Positions 1-8,566 of a stretch of 64,000 bases of DNA are shown here, piece by piece (positions within the stretch are counted from its first letter, which is position 1; each line of letters opens with the position of its first letter). Below the pieces are notes generated by a model. The model was not told the DNA's origin. It ran no database searches and saw only the letters and a list, made by a program, of their open reading frames with translations. The position numbers were made by a program, and so were the translations under genes. This DNA comes from Myxococcus qinghaiensis (GTDB lineage Bacteria; Myxococcota; Myxococcia; Myxococcales; Myxococcaceae): NCBI RefSeq assembly GCF_024198215.1, contig NZ_JAKCFA010000008.1:310001-374000 (forward strand), written 5' to 3'.

Positions 1-491
1 CACGCGGTGGCCTCACTCCTGCGGACATCCTGCGGGGCGAGTTTCCCGAGGAGCTCCTTCACCGTCATTCCGAGCACGGGGTGCAGCAAGGCAGGCGACA
101 GCTCCGCCAACGGCTCCAGGGCGAAGCGCCGCTTGTGCAGCTCCAGATGCGGCACCTGGAGGTGAGGGTCCGCCACCACCTGTCCCTCGCAGAAGAGGAT
201 GTCCAGGTCGATGGTGCGCGGGCCCCAGTGCTGCTCGCGCCGCCGGCCCAGGTCCTTCTCAATCTGCTGAAGAATCACGAGCAGCCGCTGCGGCGACAAA
301 TCGCAGTCCAGCGCCACCACCGCGTTCAGATAGCGCGGCTGCGGCGGCCCCACCGGGGCGCTGTCGAAGAGTGAGGAACAACGAAGCACGGCCACCGCGT
401 CGATGCGGGACAGCGCGGTGAGGGCGGCGACGAGGTGGGCTTCGCGGTCCCCCTCATTCGAGCCCAACCCGACATAGATGATGGTGCTCAC
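1..491 (-). CDS. folK: HPPK, 2-amino-4-hydroxy-6-hydroxymethyldihydropteridine pyrophosphokinase (partial, C-terminus off the window)
   Basis: Cytosolic folate-pathway enzyme that moves pyrophosphate from ATP to 6-hydroxymethyl-dihydropterin. Read leftwards from a GTG at 491-489, the product opens [12 protein letters not shown] and contains GPRTIDLDIL at residues 90-99. The two magnesium-binding aspartates fall at 95 and 97, the same numbering as in E. coli HPPK. There are 163 codons inside the window and no stop is reached, so only the last residues should be missing. The start codon overlaps the stop of the upstream FAH-family gene as GTGA (488-491), which suggests translational coupling. 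It is the last visible gene of the dap/lysA operon. Confidence 0.93.
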   Translation of the reverse strand, partial: MSTIIYVGLGSNEGDREAHLVAALTALSRIDAVAVLRCSSLFDSAPVGPPQPRYLNAVVALDCDLSPQRLLVILQQIEKDLGRRREQHWGPRTIDLDILFCEGQVVADPHLQVPHLELHKRRFALEPLAELSPALLHPVLGMTVKELLGKLAPQDVRRSEATA

Positions 492-1261
492 GGCTCCAGC
501 TCAACCGGATTGAGGAGCGTCCCGATTCCCTCGATCTCCACCTCGACCGAGTCACCGGCCGACAGCTTCCCTACCCCCGACGGGGTGCCGGTGCTGATGA
601 GGTCCCCCGGCAGGAGCGTCATGATGTGGGAGATGAACGCCACCAGCCGAGCGGGGCTGAACACCATGTCGGACGTGCGGCTGTCCTGGCGCACCTGCCC
701 GTTCACCCGGCAGGAAATCTGGAGGTCCGCCGGGGACAGCCCCGTCACCGCCCACGGGCCCGCGCACGCGAAGGTGTCATAGCCCTTGGCGCGGGTGTGC
801 TGCGTCTCGCGCTTCTGGATGTCTCGCGCGGTGACGTCGTTGAAGCAGGTGAGGCCCCAGATGGCGCGCGCGGCCGTCGTCTCGTCGGCGTTCTTCAGCC
901 GCTCACCGATGACGAGCGCCAGCTCCGCCTCGTAGTGCACCTCCTGGCTCGCCTTGGGGATTCGGATGGGCGAGCCCGGGCCGTTGAGCGCGGTGGAGGG
1001 CTTGGTGAAGATGAGCGGCTCGGTGGGCACGGGCTTGCCCATCTCCTCCGCGTGCTTGCGGTAGTTCTGGCCGATGCAGACGACCTTGGACGCGTCCGAC
1101 GGCACCAGCAGCGTCACCGCCGACAGCGAGCGGCGGATGCCCGTGTCCTTGGCGCCACCCACCCAGGGGGCCGCGGAGAGCACCACCACCTCGGAGCCCT
1201 CGACGCGGCCATGGTTCGAGCGGCCTTCGTGGAGGAAGCGGCAGTAGCGGGCGGTCGTCAT
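488..1261 (-). CDS. Fumarylacetoacetate hydrolase (FAH) family protein
   Basis: 257-aa member of the FAH superfamily of metal-dependent C-C hydrolases, decarboxylases and isomerases acting on 2-oxo or 1,3-diketo acids. It has [10 protein letters not shown] (residues 64-73), EAELALVIG (111-119) whose E111 and E113 are the expected metal ligands, ND at 141-142 supplying a third ligand, and a C-terminal STGTPSGVG turn. The start overlaps the dapB stop by ATGA (1258-1261) and the stop overlaps the folK start, so it sits inside a tightly coupled operon. The substrate cannot be read from sequence; acylpyruvate hydrolase or oxaloacetate decarboxylase activity is typical of short single-domain members. 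No link to lysine or folate synthesis is known to me. Confidence 0.88.
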   Translation of the reverse strand: MTTARYCRFLHEGRSNHGRVEGSEVVVLSAAPWVGGAKDTGIRRSLSAVTLLVPSDASKVVCIGQNYRKHAEEMGKPVPTEPLIFTKPSTALNGPGSPIRIPKASQEVHYEAELALVIGERLKNADETTAARAIWGLTCFNDVTARDIQKRETQHTRAKGYDTFACAGPWAVTGLSPADLQISCRVNGQVRQDSRTSDMVFSPARLVAFISHIMTLLPGDLISTGTPSGVGKLSAGDSVEVEIEGIGTLLNPVELEP

Positions 1262-2073
1262 GAAGTCCTCTGGAAGCCGAGCACGTCGGCCATGTCATAC
1301 AGCCCCGGAGGGCGGCCCACCACCCAGCGCGCGGCCCGCAGCGCCCCCAGCCCGAACTGATCTCGACTGGTGGCCCGATGCGTCAGCTCGATGCGCTCGC
1401 CCTCACCGAAGAAGTACACGGTGTGCTCTCCCACCACATCCCCGCCCCGCAGCGTCTGCACGCCAATCTCGTTGGCGGGCCGGGCGCCAATCTGGCCCTC
1501 CCGGGCGAATGTCAGGTCGTCCTGCGTGCGGCCGAGCGCGGAGGCGAGCACCTCCGCCAGCCGCAGCGCGGTGCCGCTGGGCGCGTCCTTCTTCATGCGG
1601 TGGTGCGCTTCGAGAACCTCCACGTCGAAGCCCGGCCCCAGCACCCGCGCCAGCTCCGCGGCCACGCGGATGACCAGGTTGACGCCCACCGACATGTTCG
1701 GCGCGGCGACGATGGGAATCGCCTTCGCGCACTCCGCCAGCAGCGCCGAGTGCTCCGGCGAGAAGCCCGTGGAGCCGCAGACGAAGGCCACGTCGCGCGC
1801 CGCGCACGCCTTCGCGTGGGCCACGCTCACCTCGGCGCCGGTGAAGTCGATGACGACGTCCGCCTTCGCCAGGTCGAGCGCGCGCGCCAGGTCGTCCACC
1901 ACCTGCACCTCCAGCGCGCCCAGCCGCGCGGCGAGGCCCGCGTCCAGGCCCACCGCGGTGCTGCCCGGCCGCTCCGTGGCGCCCACCACCTGCAGGTCCT
2001 CCGCGTCACGCGTCAGGCGCAGCAGCGTGCTGCCCATGCGACCGGTGATGCCGGTGATGACGGTGCGAATCAT
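1258..2073 (-). CDS. dapB: 4-hydroxy-tetrahydrodipicolinate reductase
   Basis: 271-aa cytosolic NAD(P)H-dependent reductase of the diaminopimelate/lysine pathway, acting on the product of DapA. The N-terminus [10 protein letters not shown] (5-14) is the dinucleotide-binding loop. The family signature [15 protein letters not shown] lies at residues 155-169 and includes the catalytic HH pair (157-158) and the substrate-binding lysine. Length is normal for DapB (about 270). It follows dapA by 33 bp and overlaps the next gene by 4 bp. Confidence 0.97.
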   Translation of the reverse strand: MIRTVITGITGRMGSTLLRLTRDAEDLQVVGATERPGSTAVGLDAGLAARLGALEVQVVDDLARALDLAKADVVIDFTGAEVSVAHAKACAARDVAFVCGSTGFSPEHSALLAECAKAIPIVAAPNMSVGVNLVIRVAAELARVLGPGFDVEVLEAHHRMKKDAPSGTALRLAEVLASALGRTQDDLTFAREGQIGARPANEIGVQTLRGGDVVGEHTVYFFGEGERIELTHRATSRDQFGLGALRAARWVVGRPPGLYDMADVLGFQRTS

Positions 2074-2106
2074 GTGGCCGCGCTCCTCGGTGTCGTGTCG
2101 TGGCGC

Positions 2107-2994
2107 TCAGTGCTTCAAGAGGCCCAGGTGCCGCAGCTCATCGCCCAGCTTCTCCGCGTTGGGCCCCGTCATCGGCACCAGCGGCAGGCGGACCTCCGGA
2201 CCGAACAGCCCCAACAAGTGCAGCCCCCACTTCACGGGGATGGGGCTCGACTCCACGAAGAGCAGCCGGTGCAGGTTGTTCAGCTTCACCTGCAGCTCGC
2301 GCGCCTTGGCGAAGTCACCCGCGCGGCCCGCGGCCACCAGGTCCGCCATCAGCCGGGGCGCCACGTTGGAGGACACGGAGATGACGCCCTTGCCGCCGCA
2401 CGCGATGAAGGGCAGCACGGTGAAGTCGTCGCCGGACAACAGCGTCAGCCGGTCGCCGCACTTCTCCAGGATGTCCACCGCCCGGGCCATGTTGCCGGTG
2501 GCCTCCTTGATGGCGACGACTTCCGGGAAGTCGCACAGCCGCTGCACCGTCTCCGGCAGCAGGTCCACGCCCGTGCGGCCGGGGACGTTGTAGGCGACAA
2601 TCGGGAAGCCCGGGTGCGCGCGCGCCACCGCGCGGAAGTGCTCCACCAGCCCCACCTGCGTGGGCTTGTTGTAGTACGGCGTGACGATGAGCGAGCCATC
2701 CGCGCCGGCATCACGCACGCGCGCCACGCTCTCAATCACCTCCGCGGTGTTGTTGGAGCCGGCGCCGCCCAGCACTCCCACGCGGCCCTTCGCCTCCTCC
2801 ACCACCACGCGCACCGCGCGGGCGCGCTCTTCGGCGTTCATCGTGACGGACTCGCCGGTGGTGCCCATGGGCACCAGCACGCTGGTGCCGCCCTCAATCT
2901 GCTGGCGAACCAGCGCCCGGTAGGCCGACTCGTCGAGCGCGCCGTTCCGGAACGGAGTCGCGAGCGCCGTCATGGAACCTTCGAAGGTCTTCAT
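2107..2994 (-). CDS. dapA: 4-hydroxy-tetrahydrodipicolinate synthase
   Basis: 295-aa TIM-barrel aldolase that condenses pyruvate with aspartate semialdehyde, the committed step toward diaminopimelate (peptidoglycan) and lysine. GTTGES at 44-49 binds the pyruvate carboxylate, AYNVPGRTG carries the catalytic tyrosine (Y135), and AIKEATG carries the Schiff-base lysine (K163). It lies 16 bp downstream of lysA and 33 bp upstream of dapB on the same strand, clearly one transcription unit. Confidence 0.97.
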   Translation of the reverse strand: MKTFEGSMTALATPFRNGALDESAYRALVRQQIEGGTSVLVPMGTTGESVTMNAEERARAVRVVVEEAKGRVGVLGGAGSNNTAEVIESVARVRDAGADGSLIVTPYYNKPTQVGLVEHFRAVARAHPGFPIVAYNVPGRTGVDLLPETVQRLCDFPEVVAIKEATGNMARAVDILEKCGDRLTLLSGDDFTVLPFIACGGKGVISVSSNVAPRLMADLVAAGRAGDFAKARELQVKLNNLHRLLFVESSPIPVKWGLHLLGLFGPEVRLPLVPMTGPNAEKLGDELRHLGLLKH

Positions 2995-3010
2995 TCCGGC
3001 GCTTATATGT

Positions 3011-4252
3011 TCAGGCCCGCTCGCCGCGCCAGAGATCCTCGGTGCGCTCCCGCTCCCTCACCACCCGCCACGCCTCCCCATCCACGAGGACTTCGGCCGG
3101 ACGGGGGCGGGAATTGTAGTTAGAAGCCATGCTCATCCCGTACGCGCCGGCGCTGAGGAAGGCATACAGCTCGCCCGCCTGGGGGAGCACCAGGGGCCGG
3201 GCCTTGGCCAGCACGTCCGTGGACTCACACACCGGCCCCACGACGTCCACCTCCACCGCCTTACCCCGCCGCTTCAGCAGGGGGACGAAGGCGTGGTGGG
3301 CCTCGTAGAGGGCGGGGCGGAGCAGGTCATTCATGCCCGCGTCCACCACGGTGAAGTGCTTGGCGGGGGTCTGCTTGCGGTACAGCACGCGGGTGAGCAG
3401 CACGCCCGCGTTGCCCACCAGCGAGCGCCCCGGCTCCAGCACCAGCCGCGCGCCCGTGTCCTTCGTCGCGTTCAACACGACGCGCGCGTACTCCTCCACC
3501 GAGGGAGGCGTCTCGTCCGAGTAGGTGATTCCCAGGCCGCCGCCCACGTCCAGGTACTCCAGCGCGTGCTTCTGGGCCTTCAACTCCTGGTACAGCCCCG
3601 CCACCTTGCCGAGCGCCGCGCGCAGGGGCGAGCTCTGGGTGAGCTGCGAGCCGATGTGACAGTCCAGGCCCGCGGCCCGCACGCCCTTCAGCTTCTTCGA
3701 GCGCGCGTAGAGGTCCACCGCCTCCTCGAAGGGCACGCCGAACTTGGACGTCTTCAGCCCGGTGGCGATGTAGCGGTGCGTGCGCGGATCCACCTCCGGG
3801 TTGACGCGCAACGCGAACGGCGCGCGGCGACCCAGACGACGGCCCACCGCGTCCAGCGCCTCCAGCTCCTCGGCGCTCTCCACGTTGAAGAGGAGGATGC
3901 CCGCGGCGAGCGCGGCCTCCATCTCCTCCTGCGTCTTGCCCACGCCCGCGAACACCGTCTTCGCCGCCTCGCCGCCCGCATGCCGCACGCGGGCCAGCTC
4001 TCCGCCGGAGACGATGTCGAAGCCCCCGCCCAGTCCCGCGAACAACCGGAGGATGGCGAGGTTGGAGTTGGCCTTCACCGAGTAGCAGACCAGGGGCCGC
4101 GCGTCGGAGAACGCCTCCGTCACCGCGCGGAAGGCCTGGGTCAGCGCGGCGGTGGAGTAGACATAGGTGGGCGTGCCCACCGCGTCGGCGATGGCGGGCA
4201 GCGGCACGGCTTCCGCGTGCAGCACGCCCTTGCGGTATGGAAAGGAACTCAC
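3011..4252 (-). CDS. lysA: Diaminopimelate decarboxylase
   Basis: 413-aa PLP-dependent fold-III decarboxylase converting meso-diaminopimelate to lysine. YSVKANSN around residue 60 carries the PLP lysine (K60), an HIGSQ motif and a GGG phosphate loop follow, and CESTD near the C-terminus belongs to the neighbouring active site of the dimer. The start is a GTG at 4252 that overlaps the stop of the upstream lipoprotein gene as GTGA (4249-4252). Length is usual for LysA. Confidence 0.97.
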   Translation of the reverse strand: MSSFPYRKGVLHAEAVPLPAIADAVGTPTYVYSTAALTQAFRAVTEAFSDARPLVCYSVKANSNLAILRLFAGLGGGFDIVSGGELARVRHAGGEAAKTVFAGVGKTQEEMEAALAAGILLFNVESAEELEALDAVGRRLGRRAPFALRVNPEVDPRTHRYIATGLKTSKFGVPFEEAVDLYARSKKLKGVRAAGLDCHIGSQLTQSSPLRAALGKVAGLYQELKAQKHALEYLDVGGGLGITYSDETPPSVEEYARVVLNATKDTGARLVLEPGRSLVGNAGVLLTRVLYRKQTPAKHFTVVDAGMNDLLRPALYEAHHAFVPLLKRRGKAVEVDVVGPVCESTDVLAKARPLVLPQAGELYAFLSAGAYGMSMASNYNSRPRPAEVLVDGEAWRVVRERERTEDLWRGERA

Positions 4253-4488
4253 GGTGTCCCAGCGTCAACGACGGAGGTGGGCGTCACGGCCCCGCCATCC
4301 GCCGTCGGAATGATCGATGGCCCCGCAGACTCCACGCTGACGGGCGCGGTGTCCGACGGCGGCGGAGGGGTCTCCGTCGCCGGCACCGGCGCCGCGAGTG
4401 GCGGCTTGGCCGGACCCTTGATGCCGCACGCCACCAGCCCCAACACCAGGACGGTGGCGACCCCGAGCGACGTGAGGGCGCGCTTCAT
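4249..4488 (-). CDS. lptM: LptM/YifL-like small lipoprotein
   Basis: 79-aa lipoprotein. A short signal peptide ends in the lipobox GLVAC, with C21 as the acylated residue, directly followed by GIKGP and then a low-complexity Pro/Ala/Thr tail. Cys-Gly-x-Lys-Gly-Pro right after the lipidated cysteine is the hallmark of the LptM (YifL) family. E. coli LptM binds the LptDE lipopolysaccharide translocon and helps its oxidative maturation. In many proteobacteria this gene sits immediately upstream of lysA or dapF, as it does here: the stop overlaps the lysA start. The tail is longer and more proline-rich than in E. coli. The family call rests on a short motif plus position; the symbol is by analogy. 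Confidence 0.72.
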   Translation of the reverse strand: MKRALTSLGVATVLVLGLVACGIKGPAKPPLAAPVPATETPPPPSDTAPVSVESAGPSIIPTADGGAVTPTSVVDAGTP

Positions 4489-4490
4489 GG

Positions 4491-6302
4491 CTAGAACTTC
4501 ACGCCCAGCCAGCCACGGATGCTGTGCGGCGTCTCCAGGTCGGCCTTCAGCTCGTTCGTGAAGGCCTGCAGACCGCCCATCGGGAACAGGATGCCGTAGG
4601 CGAGGCCTGCGATGAAGCCGTCCTCGGTGGTGTAGTCCACGCCCGCGTTCACCTCCACGCCCAGCGACTTGCTGGTGAAGGACGGCGTCGACTCCGCGTA
4701 GAGCGCCTGCGAGTAGATGAGGCGGCCATACAGGTCGATGCCCGGCGCCACCGCGTACTTCACGGACGGGCGCACGTAGAACGCGTCGGTGACGCCGCCA
4801 ATCAGCTCGCGCCAGAGGATGAGGTCGATGCGGTAGTCGCGGTTGAAGCGGAAGTTGCGGATGGCGGAGTCGGAGCAGCCGCCACCGTCGCAGCGGTACT
4901 GCCGGCCTTCCACGTCACCCGGGTTGGTGTAGCCGTTGGTGCCCGAGCCCGTGCGGCCCGGGTAGTTGCCGAAGCCCGGCGCCTTGTCACCGGAGGCGAA
5001 GCCCAGCTCCAGGCCCAGCGTCAGCTTGTTGTCCGCGACCTTCACCTCGCCCTGCGCCACGCCGCCGAACTGCGCCACCTGCAGGCTCTGGTCGAACGTC
5101 GTCTCACCCGTGGTGAGCGCGCGGTTGCCGATGCTGCCGAGCACCGCCGCCAGCTCGAACTCCAGGCGCCAGTTGCGCTCCTCGTACCGCAGCCACAGGT
5201 CCGGGATGTACAGGTTCGCGTCGCGGGGGATGAAGCCGGACGTGAGGTCGCCGTTGGCGTCCTTCACGTTGTCGTAGTTCTGCGAGCGCCAGGCGAAGTG
5301 CAGGCCGTACTGGAGCACGCCCTGGTTGTTCTCCAGCTTGGAGCGGATCTGCGCGTCCGTGTCCCGGCGGGCGATGGCCAGCACCCAGCTGTGGGCGTCA
5401 TCCGCCTGCGTCAGGTCCACCGGCTCACCCTGGGCGCCGCCCCGGTACTGCGAGCCCTCGGAGTTGAAGTCCAGCATGGGCGTCACGTACCAGCCCGCGA
5501 AGGGCTCGGTGACGAACTGGACGCGGTCCACCGTGTCGCCGAAGTCGCAGTCGAAGCAGTTGCCGTCGTTGCGCAGCATGCCCAGGCCCCATTGGCTGCC
5601 CATGCGGCCGAAGCGCAGGATGCCCACCGGCGTGTTCACCTCGCCGTAGGCGCGGCGCAGCTTGATGGAGTCCGACAGCGTGTCGCCCAGCGACTCCTGG
5701 TCCTCGGAGAAGACGGTGAAGATGTTGCGCTGGTCCCCCGGGAAGAGCGTGTCCGGCGTGGAGCCGAACACCACGTTGTCCAGGCCGTCCACCTGGAGCT
5801 TGATCTTCACCTGCTCGGACACGTTGAACGTGGGGTCCAGGCGCAGGCGCATGGTCGCGAAGGACTGGGTGTTCTCCCCCCGGCGGCCCGACACGGCGGG
5901 GAAGATCTCCTGGCCGGGGACCTTGCCCAGGTCGAACTTGTAGAAGAGCGTGGGGCGCAGGCGGAAGTAGCCGTCGAGTGTGAAGACCTCCAGCTTGCGC
6001 TTCTCCTCCGGGTACTCCTCGCTCCACTCCTCGCCGTTGAGGGACTGCTTGGCGGCCTCCGCGCGAATCTCTCCGCGCAGCTCCTGCTTGGTGGCCTCCA
6101 GGTCGTCGCGGGTGACGGACTCGCCCTCGGCGGCGGGGGGCTGCACGGCGGCGGGCGCGGCGGGCGTGACAGCCGGCGGCTCGGCGGGGGCGGGGGCGGG
6201 CGCGGCCTCCGCGGGCGCGGGCGGAGGCGTGCCCCCAGCCGGCACCTGGGCGGTGGCCGTGGAGGAAGCGACGAGCAGCGCCGCCAGCAGGACGTGAGAC
6301 AT
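4491..6302 (-). CDS. Outer-membrane beta-barrel protein, porin-like
   Basis: 603-aa protein. I chose the ATG at 6302 because GGAGA stands 10 bp upstream and it gives a clean signal peptide (about residues 1-19, cut after ATAQ). A Pro/Ala-rich linker (about 20-60) and a short charged helical stretch (EATKQELRGEIRAEAAKQ) follow. Roughly 450 residues of alternating aromatic strands then end in a terminal phenylalanine (GWLGVKF), the usual signal for barrel insertion by BAM. This looks like a large myxobacterial outer-membrane protein; transported substrate unknown. It is the first gene of the operon, 2 bp before the LptM-like gene, so envelope and diaminopimelate genes are probably co-transcribed. 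Confidence 0.8.
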   Translation of the reverse strand: MSHVLLAALLVASSTATAQVPAGGTPPPAPAEAAPAPAPAEPPAVTPAAPAAVQPPAAEGESVTRDDLEATKQELRGEIRAEAAKQSLNGEEWSEEYPEEKRKLEVFTLDGYFRLRPTLFYKFDLGKVPGQEIFPAVSGRRGENTQSFATMRLRLDPTFNVSEQVKIKLQVDGLDNVVFGSTPDTLFPGDQRNIFTVFSEDQESLGDTLSDSIKLRRAYGEVNTPVGILRFGRMGSQWGLGMLRNDGNCFDCDFGDTVDRVQFVTEPFAGWYVTPMLDFNSEGSQYRGGAQGEPVDLTQADDAHSWVLAIARRDTDAQIRSKLENNQGVLQYGLHFAWRSQNYDNVKDANGDLTSGFIPRDANLYIPDLWLRYEERNWRLEFELAAVLGSIGNRALTTGETTFDQSLQVAQFGGVAQGEVKVADNKLTLGLELGFASGDKAPGFGNYPGRTGSGTNGYTNPGDVEGRQYRCDGGGCSDSAIRNFRFNRDYRIDLILWRELIGGVTDAFYVRPSVKYAVAPGIDLYGRLIYSQALYAESTPSFTSKSLGVEVNAGVDYTTEDGFIAGLAYGILFPMGGLQAFTNELKADLETPHSIRGWLGVKF

Positions 6303-6430
6303 GGGCAACGATCTCCAGGGCCGCTCTGGGCGGCCGGGTCGGAAAGGCGGGCGATTCAAGCCACGGGACAGGGGGGTGTCAACGCCAACCGGGACGCGAG
6401 TTCGCGCCGTGAACGACAGGACGTCCAGGG

Positions 6431-7252
6431 TCATTTCCCTGTCCTCCCCCGGGGTTGGCACTTCGGACAGGCATAAGTGGTGCGTCCCGCCTGGGTGAAG
6501 GACTCCACCGGCGAGGCGCACTTGGAGCACGGGCCGCCACCGCGCCCGTACACCAGGAACAGGTTCTCCGCTCCCCCATCCTCCAGGTACACGGGCTCCT
6601 CACCCGCCTGCTCCTCGAGGCCGAAGTCGATGCTGGCGCGGATGGCCTGGACCAGGCGCTTCCAGTCGTCGGGGGTGAGGGTGGAGGGCTTCCTGGCGGG
6701 GTGGAGGCCGGCGCGGAACAGCGCCTCCGCGGCGTGGATGTTGCCCAGGCCGGCGATGCGCGCCTGATCCATCAAGGCGACCTTCAGGTCCTGCTTGGAG
6801 GACGCCACGGCTTCGGCGAGCTGGCCCGCGGTGAGGCCGTCCGCCAGCGGATCTCGTCCCAGGGCCTTCACCACGTCCAGGGAGCGCAGCTCCGAGGAGG
6901 GGGCCGGCTCCATGCGGCCGAACATGCGCGCGTCGGCGAAGTGCAGCACCTGCCCGTTGTCAAGGTGGAAGCGGGCCCGGCTGTAGGGAACGACGTCCGC
7001 CTCCGAGCGGCGGACGAACTTGCCCGTCATGCCCAGGTGGCCCAAGAGGCCCCGGCCTTCCTCGAAGGCGAAGAGGAGGTACTTGCCCCGCCGGACGAGC
7101 GACTCCAGCCGCCCGTGAAGTCGCGCGAAGGCGCCACGCTCGGCGCCGCGAAAGACGCGGGTGTCATCCGCCTCCGCGCGCACGAGGCGTCGTCCATCGA
7201 ACCAGCGCACCAGATTGCGCCGGGCGATTTCCACTTCGGGTAACTCAGGCAT
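6431..7252 (-). CDS. mutM: Formamidopyrimidine-DNA glycosylase (Fpg/MutM)
   Basis: 273-aa base-excision repair enzyme that removes oxidised purines such as 8-oxoguanine and nicks the abasic site. The start at 7252 gives the invariant MPELPEVE, whose P2 and E3 are catalytic. The C-terminus holds the zinc finger CSKC-x18-CPKC. Length is typical (about 270). Further upstream in-frame ATGs are ignored because the mature protein must begin Pro-Glu. It lies 128 bp upstream of the outer-membrane protein operon on the same strand, so it may have its own promoter. Confidence 0.96.
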   Translation of the reverse strand: MPELPEVEIARRNLVRWFDGRRLVRAEADDTRVFRGAERGAFARLHGRLESLVRRGKYLLFAFEEGRGLLGHLGMTGKFVRRSEADVVPYSRARFHLDNGQVLHFADARMFGRMEPAPSSELRSLDVVKALGRDPLADGLTAGQLAEAVASSKQDLKVALMDQARIAGLGNIHAAEALFRAGLHPARKPSTLTPDDWKRLVQAIRASIDFGLEEQAGEEPVYLEDGGAENLFLVYGRGGGPCSKCASPVESFTQAGRTTYACPKCQPRGRTGK

Positions 7253-7388
7253 CCGCTCGGGCACATAGCACCGGCGCCCTCCCCACCCACGCATTTCTTG
7301 TGCGTGTCGGCTCGCGCACATGTCCGGGGAGGGCCTCGACGGCGCACCGGAGGCCCCAGGATGGGTATGTCGCGGCGGGGCCGCCCGC

Positions 7389-8330
7389 TCAGGGTGACGG
7401 CTCTCCGCCCCCGGACTCCTCCTCTTCGGAAGGCCCCTCCGGCCCCCGGGTCGAAGTGTCACCGCTCCGCTCCCGGACCTCCCGAGCCGCCATCCGGGGT
7501 CGCAGCCGGAGCGCACCTTCCATGGGCGGCGGTGGGCCCGCCCGGAGTGCGTCCACGCCACGGGCCAGCGCGCCTGGCAACGGCCCCGCCTCCGGCTCTC
7601 GCGGCGCCACCTCGGGAGGAGCCCGTCGCGTCCGGGTCCGGGCCTGGGCGCGTGCCCTGCGCTCCAGGAAGGCCTTCACCCGCTCGCGATGGACATCCGG
7701 GTAGCTCTGGGGGTCGAAGTCGGCGGAGCGCGCCTCGATGAGTCGCAGCGTCGCCGCGAGTTCACCGGGCTCGAGGGCCGGCTCCCCCTGCTCCAGCTCG
7801 GAGAGCCGCTCCTGGGACACCACTTCATCCACGGCGTGCAGCGTGGACAGCACGAGCCCCCGACCATGCGGCCGCACCAGACACAGGTGCCCCTTCTGAT
7901 ACAGCACCCACCGCCCCACGCCCACGCGGCCCGACTCGCGCAGGCCCGCCGCCAGCAGCGCATGCGCGTGCTCCGCGCCCCTGGCGGGCACCAGGTGGTA
8001 CGACGTGTCCACCAGCAGGTCATCCACCCGCGCGGGGTCCACGAACGACTCCAGCGCGATGACCTGGCTGGCCACGGGCTCCAGCGCGTCCAATTCCCCG
8101 CTCGTCACGGTGACGCTCCGGCCGTCCGCCAGCGTGTAGCCTCGCACCACGTGCTCCAGCGGCACCTCCTCGCCGTCCGCCGCGCACACCCGCTTGTTCT
8201 GGATGCGCGCGCCATCCGCGTCATGCAGCAGGTGGAACTGGACCTGCCGGGAGACGACGGCGCCGTGCACCCTCACCGGGAGCGTCACGAGGCCGAAGCT
8301 CAGCGAGCCCACCCAGACCGGACGCGACAT
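7389..8330 (-). CDS. ku: Ku protein, non-homologous end joining
   Basis: 313-aa bacterial Ku, a homodimeric ring that binds double-strand DNA ends and recruits LigD. It opens with the typical SRPVWVGSLSFGLVTLPV and continues through the beta-barrel core with the QFHLLH and SYHLVPA signatures. After about residue 225 an unusually long basic then acidic, proline-rich tail follows; the core family is about 260-280 aa. GTG-ATG start codons are adjacent (8333 and 8330); the ATG is favoured because GGAGG sits 5 bp before it. No LigD ligase gene is in the window. The long tail is the variable DNA- or LigD-interaction part in other species (inference). Confidence 0.93.
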   Translation of the reverse strand: MSRPVWVGSLSFGLVTLPVRVHGAVVSRQVQFHLLHDADGARIQNKRVCAADGEEVPLEHVVRGYTLADGRSVTVTSGELDALEPVASQVIALESFVDPARVDDLLVDTSYHLVPARGAEHAHALLAAGLRESGRVGVGRWVLYQKGHLCLVRPHGRGLVLSTLHAVDEVVSQERLSELEQGEPALEPGELAATLRLIEARSADFDPQSYPDVHRERVKAFLERRARAQARTRTRRAPPEVAPREPEAGPLPGALARGVDALRAGPPPPMEGALRLRPRMAAREVRERSGDTSTRGPEGPSEEEESGGGEPSP

Positions 8331-8566
8331 CACGACCTCCTCCCCTCACCCCCGAACCTCCGTACGTCGCCAGGGCGCCGCAAGGCTCGGCGGGGGCTCC
8401 GCGAGGCGCACGAGCCCTCCGGCCCCCGGGCGCCGGGAGTCGCGCGCCCCACTCATCCCGCCGGAACCCACACGAGGGACTTGCCGAGGAGGCGGACGCT
8501 GCCCAAGAGTCCGGGCAAAAGTCGCGGTCTCAACGCATCAACCGGCAAAGAAAGGCGTCCTCGGTC

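Noticed and set aside
1378-3123. Long plus-strand open frame (581 codons) opposite dapB and dapA
   Set aside because: It is a mirror frame of two certain genes in GC-rich DNA; the translation is His/Arg/Val/Gln-rich with no domain.
2972-6476. Two long plus-strand open frames (529 and 650 codons) opposite lysA and the outer-membrane protein
   Set aside because: Antisense to confident genes with signal peptides and catalytic motifs; composition is typical of shadow frames.
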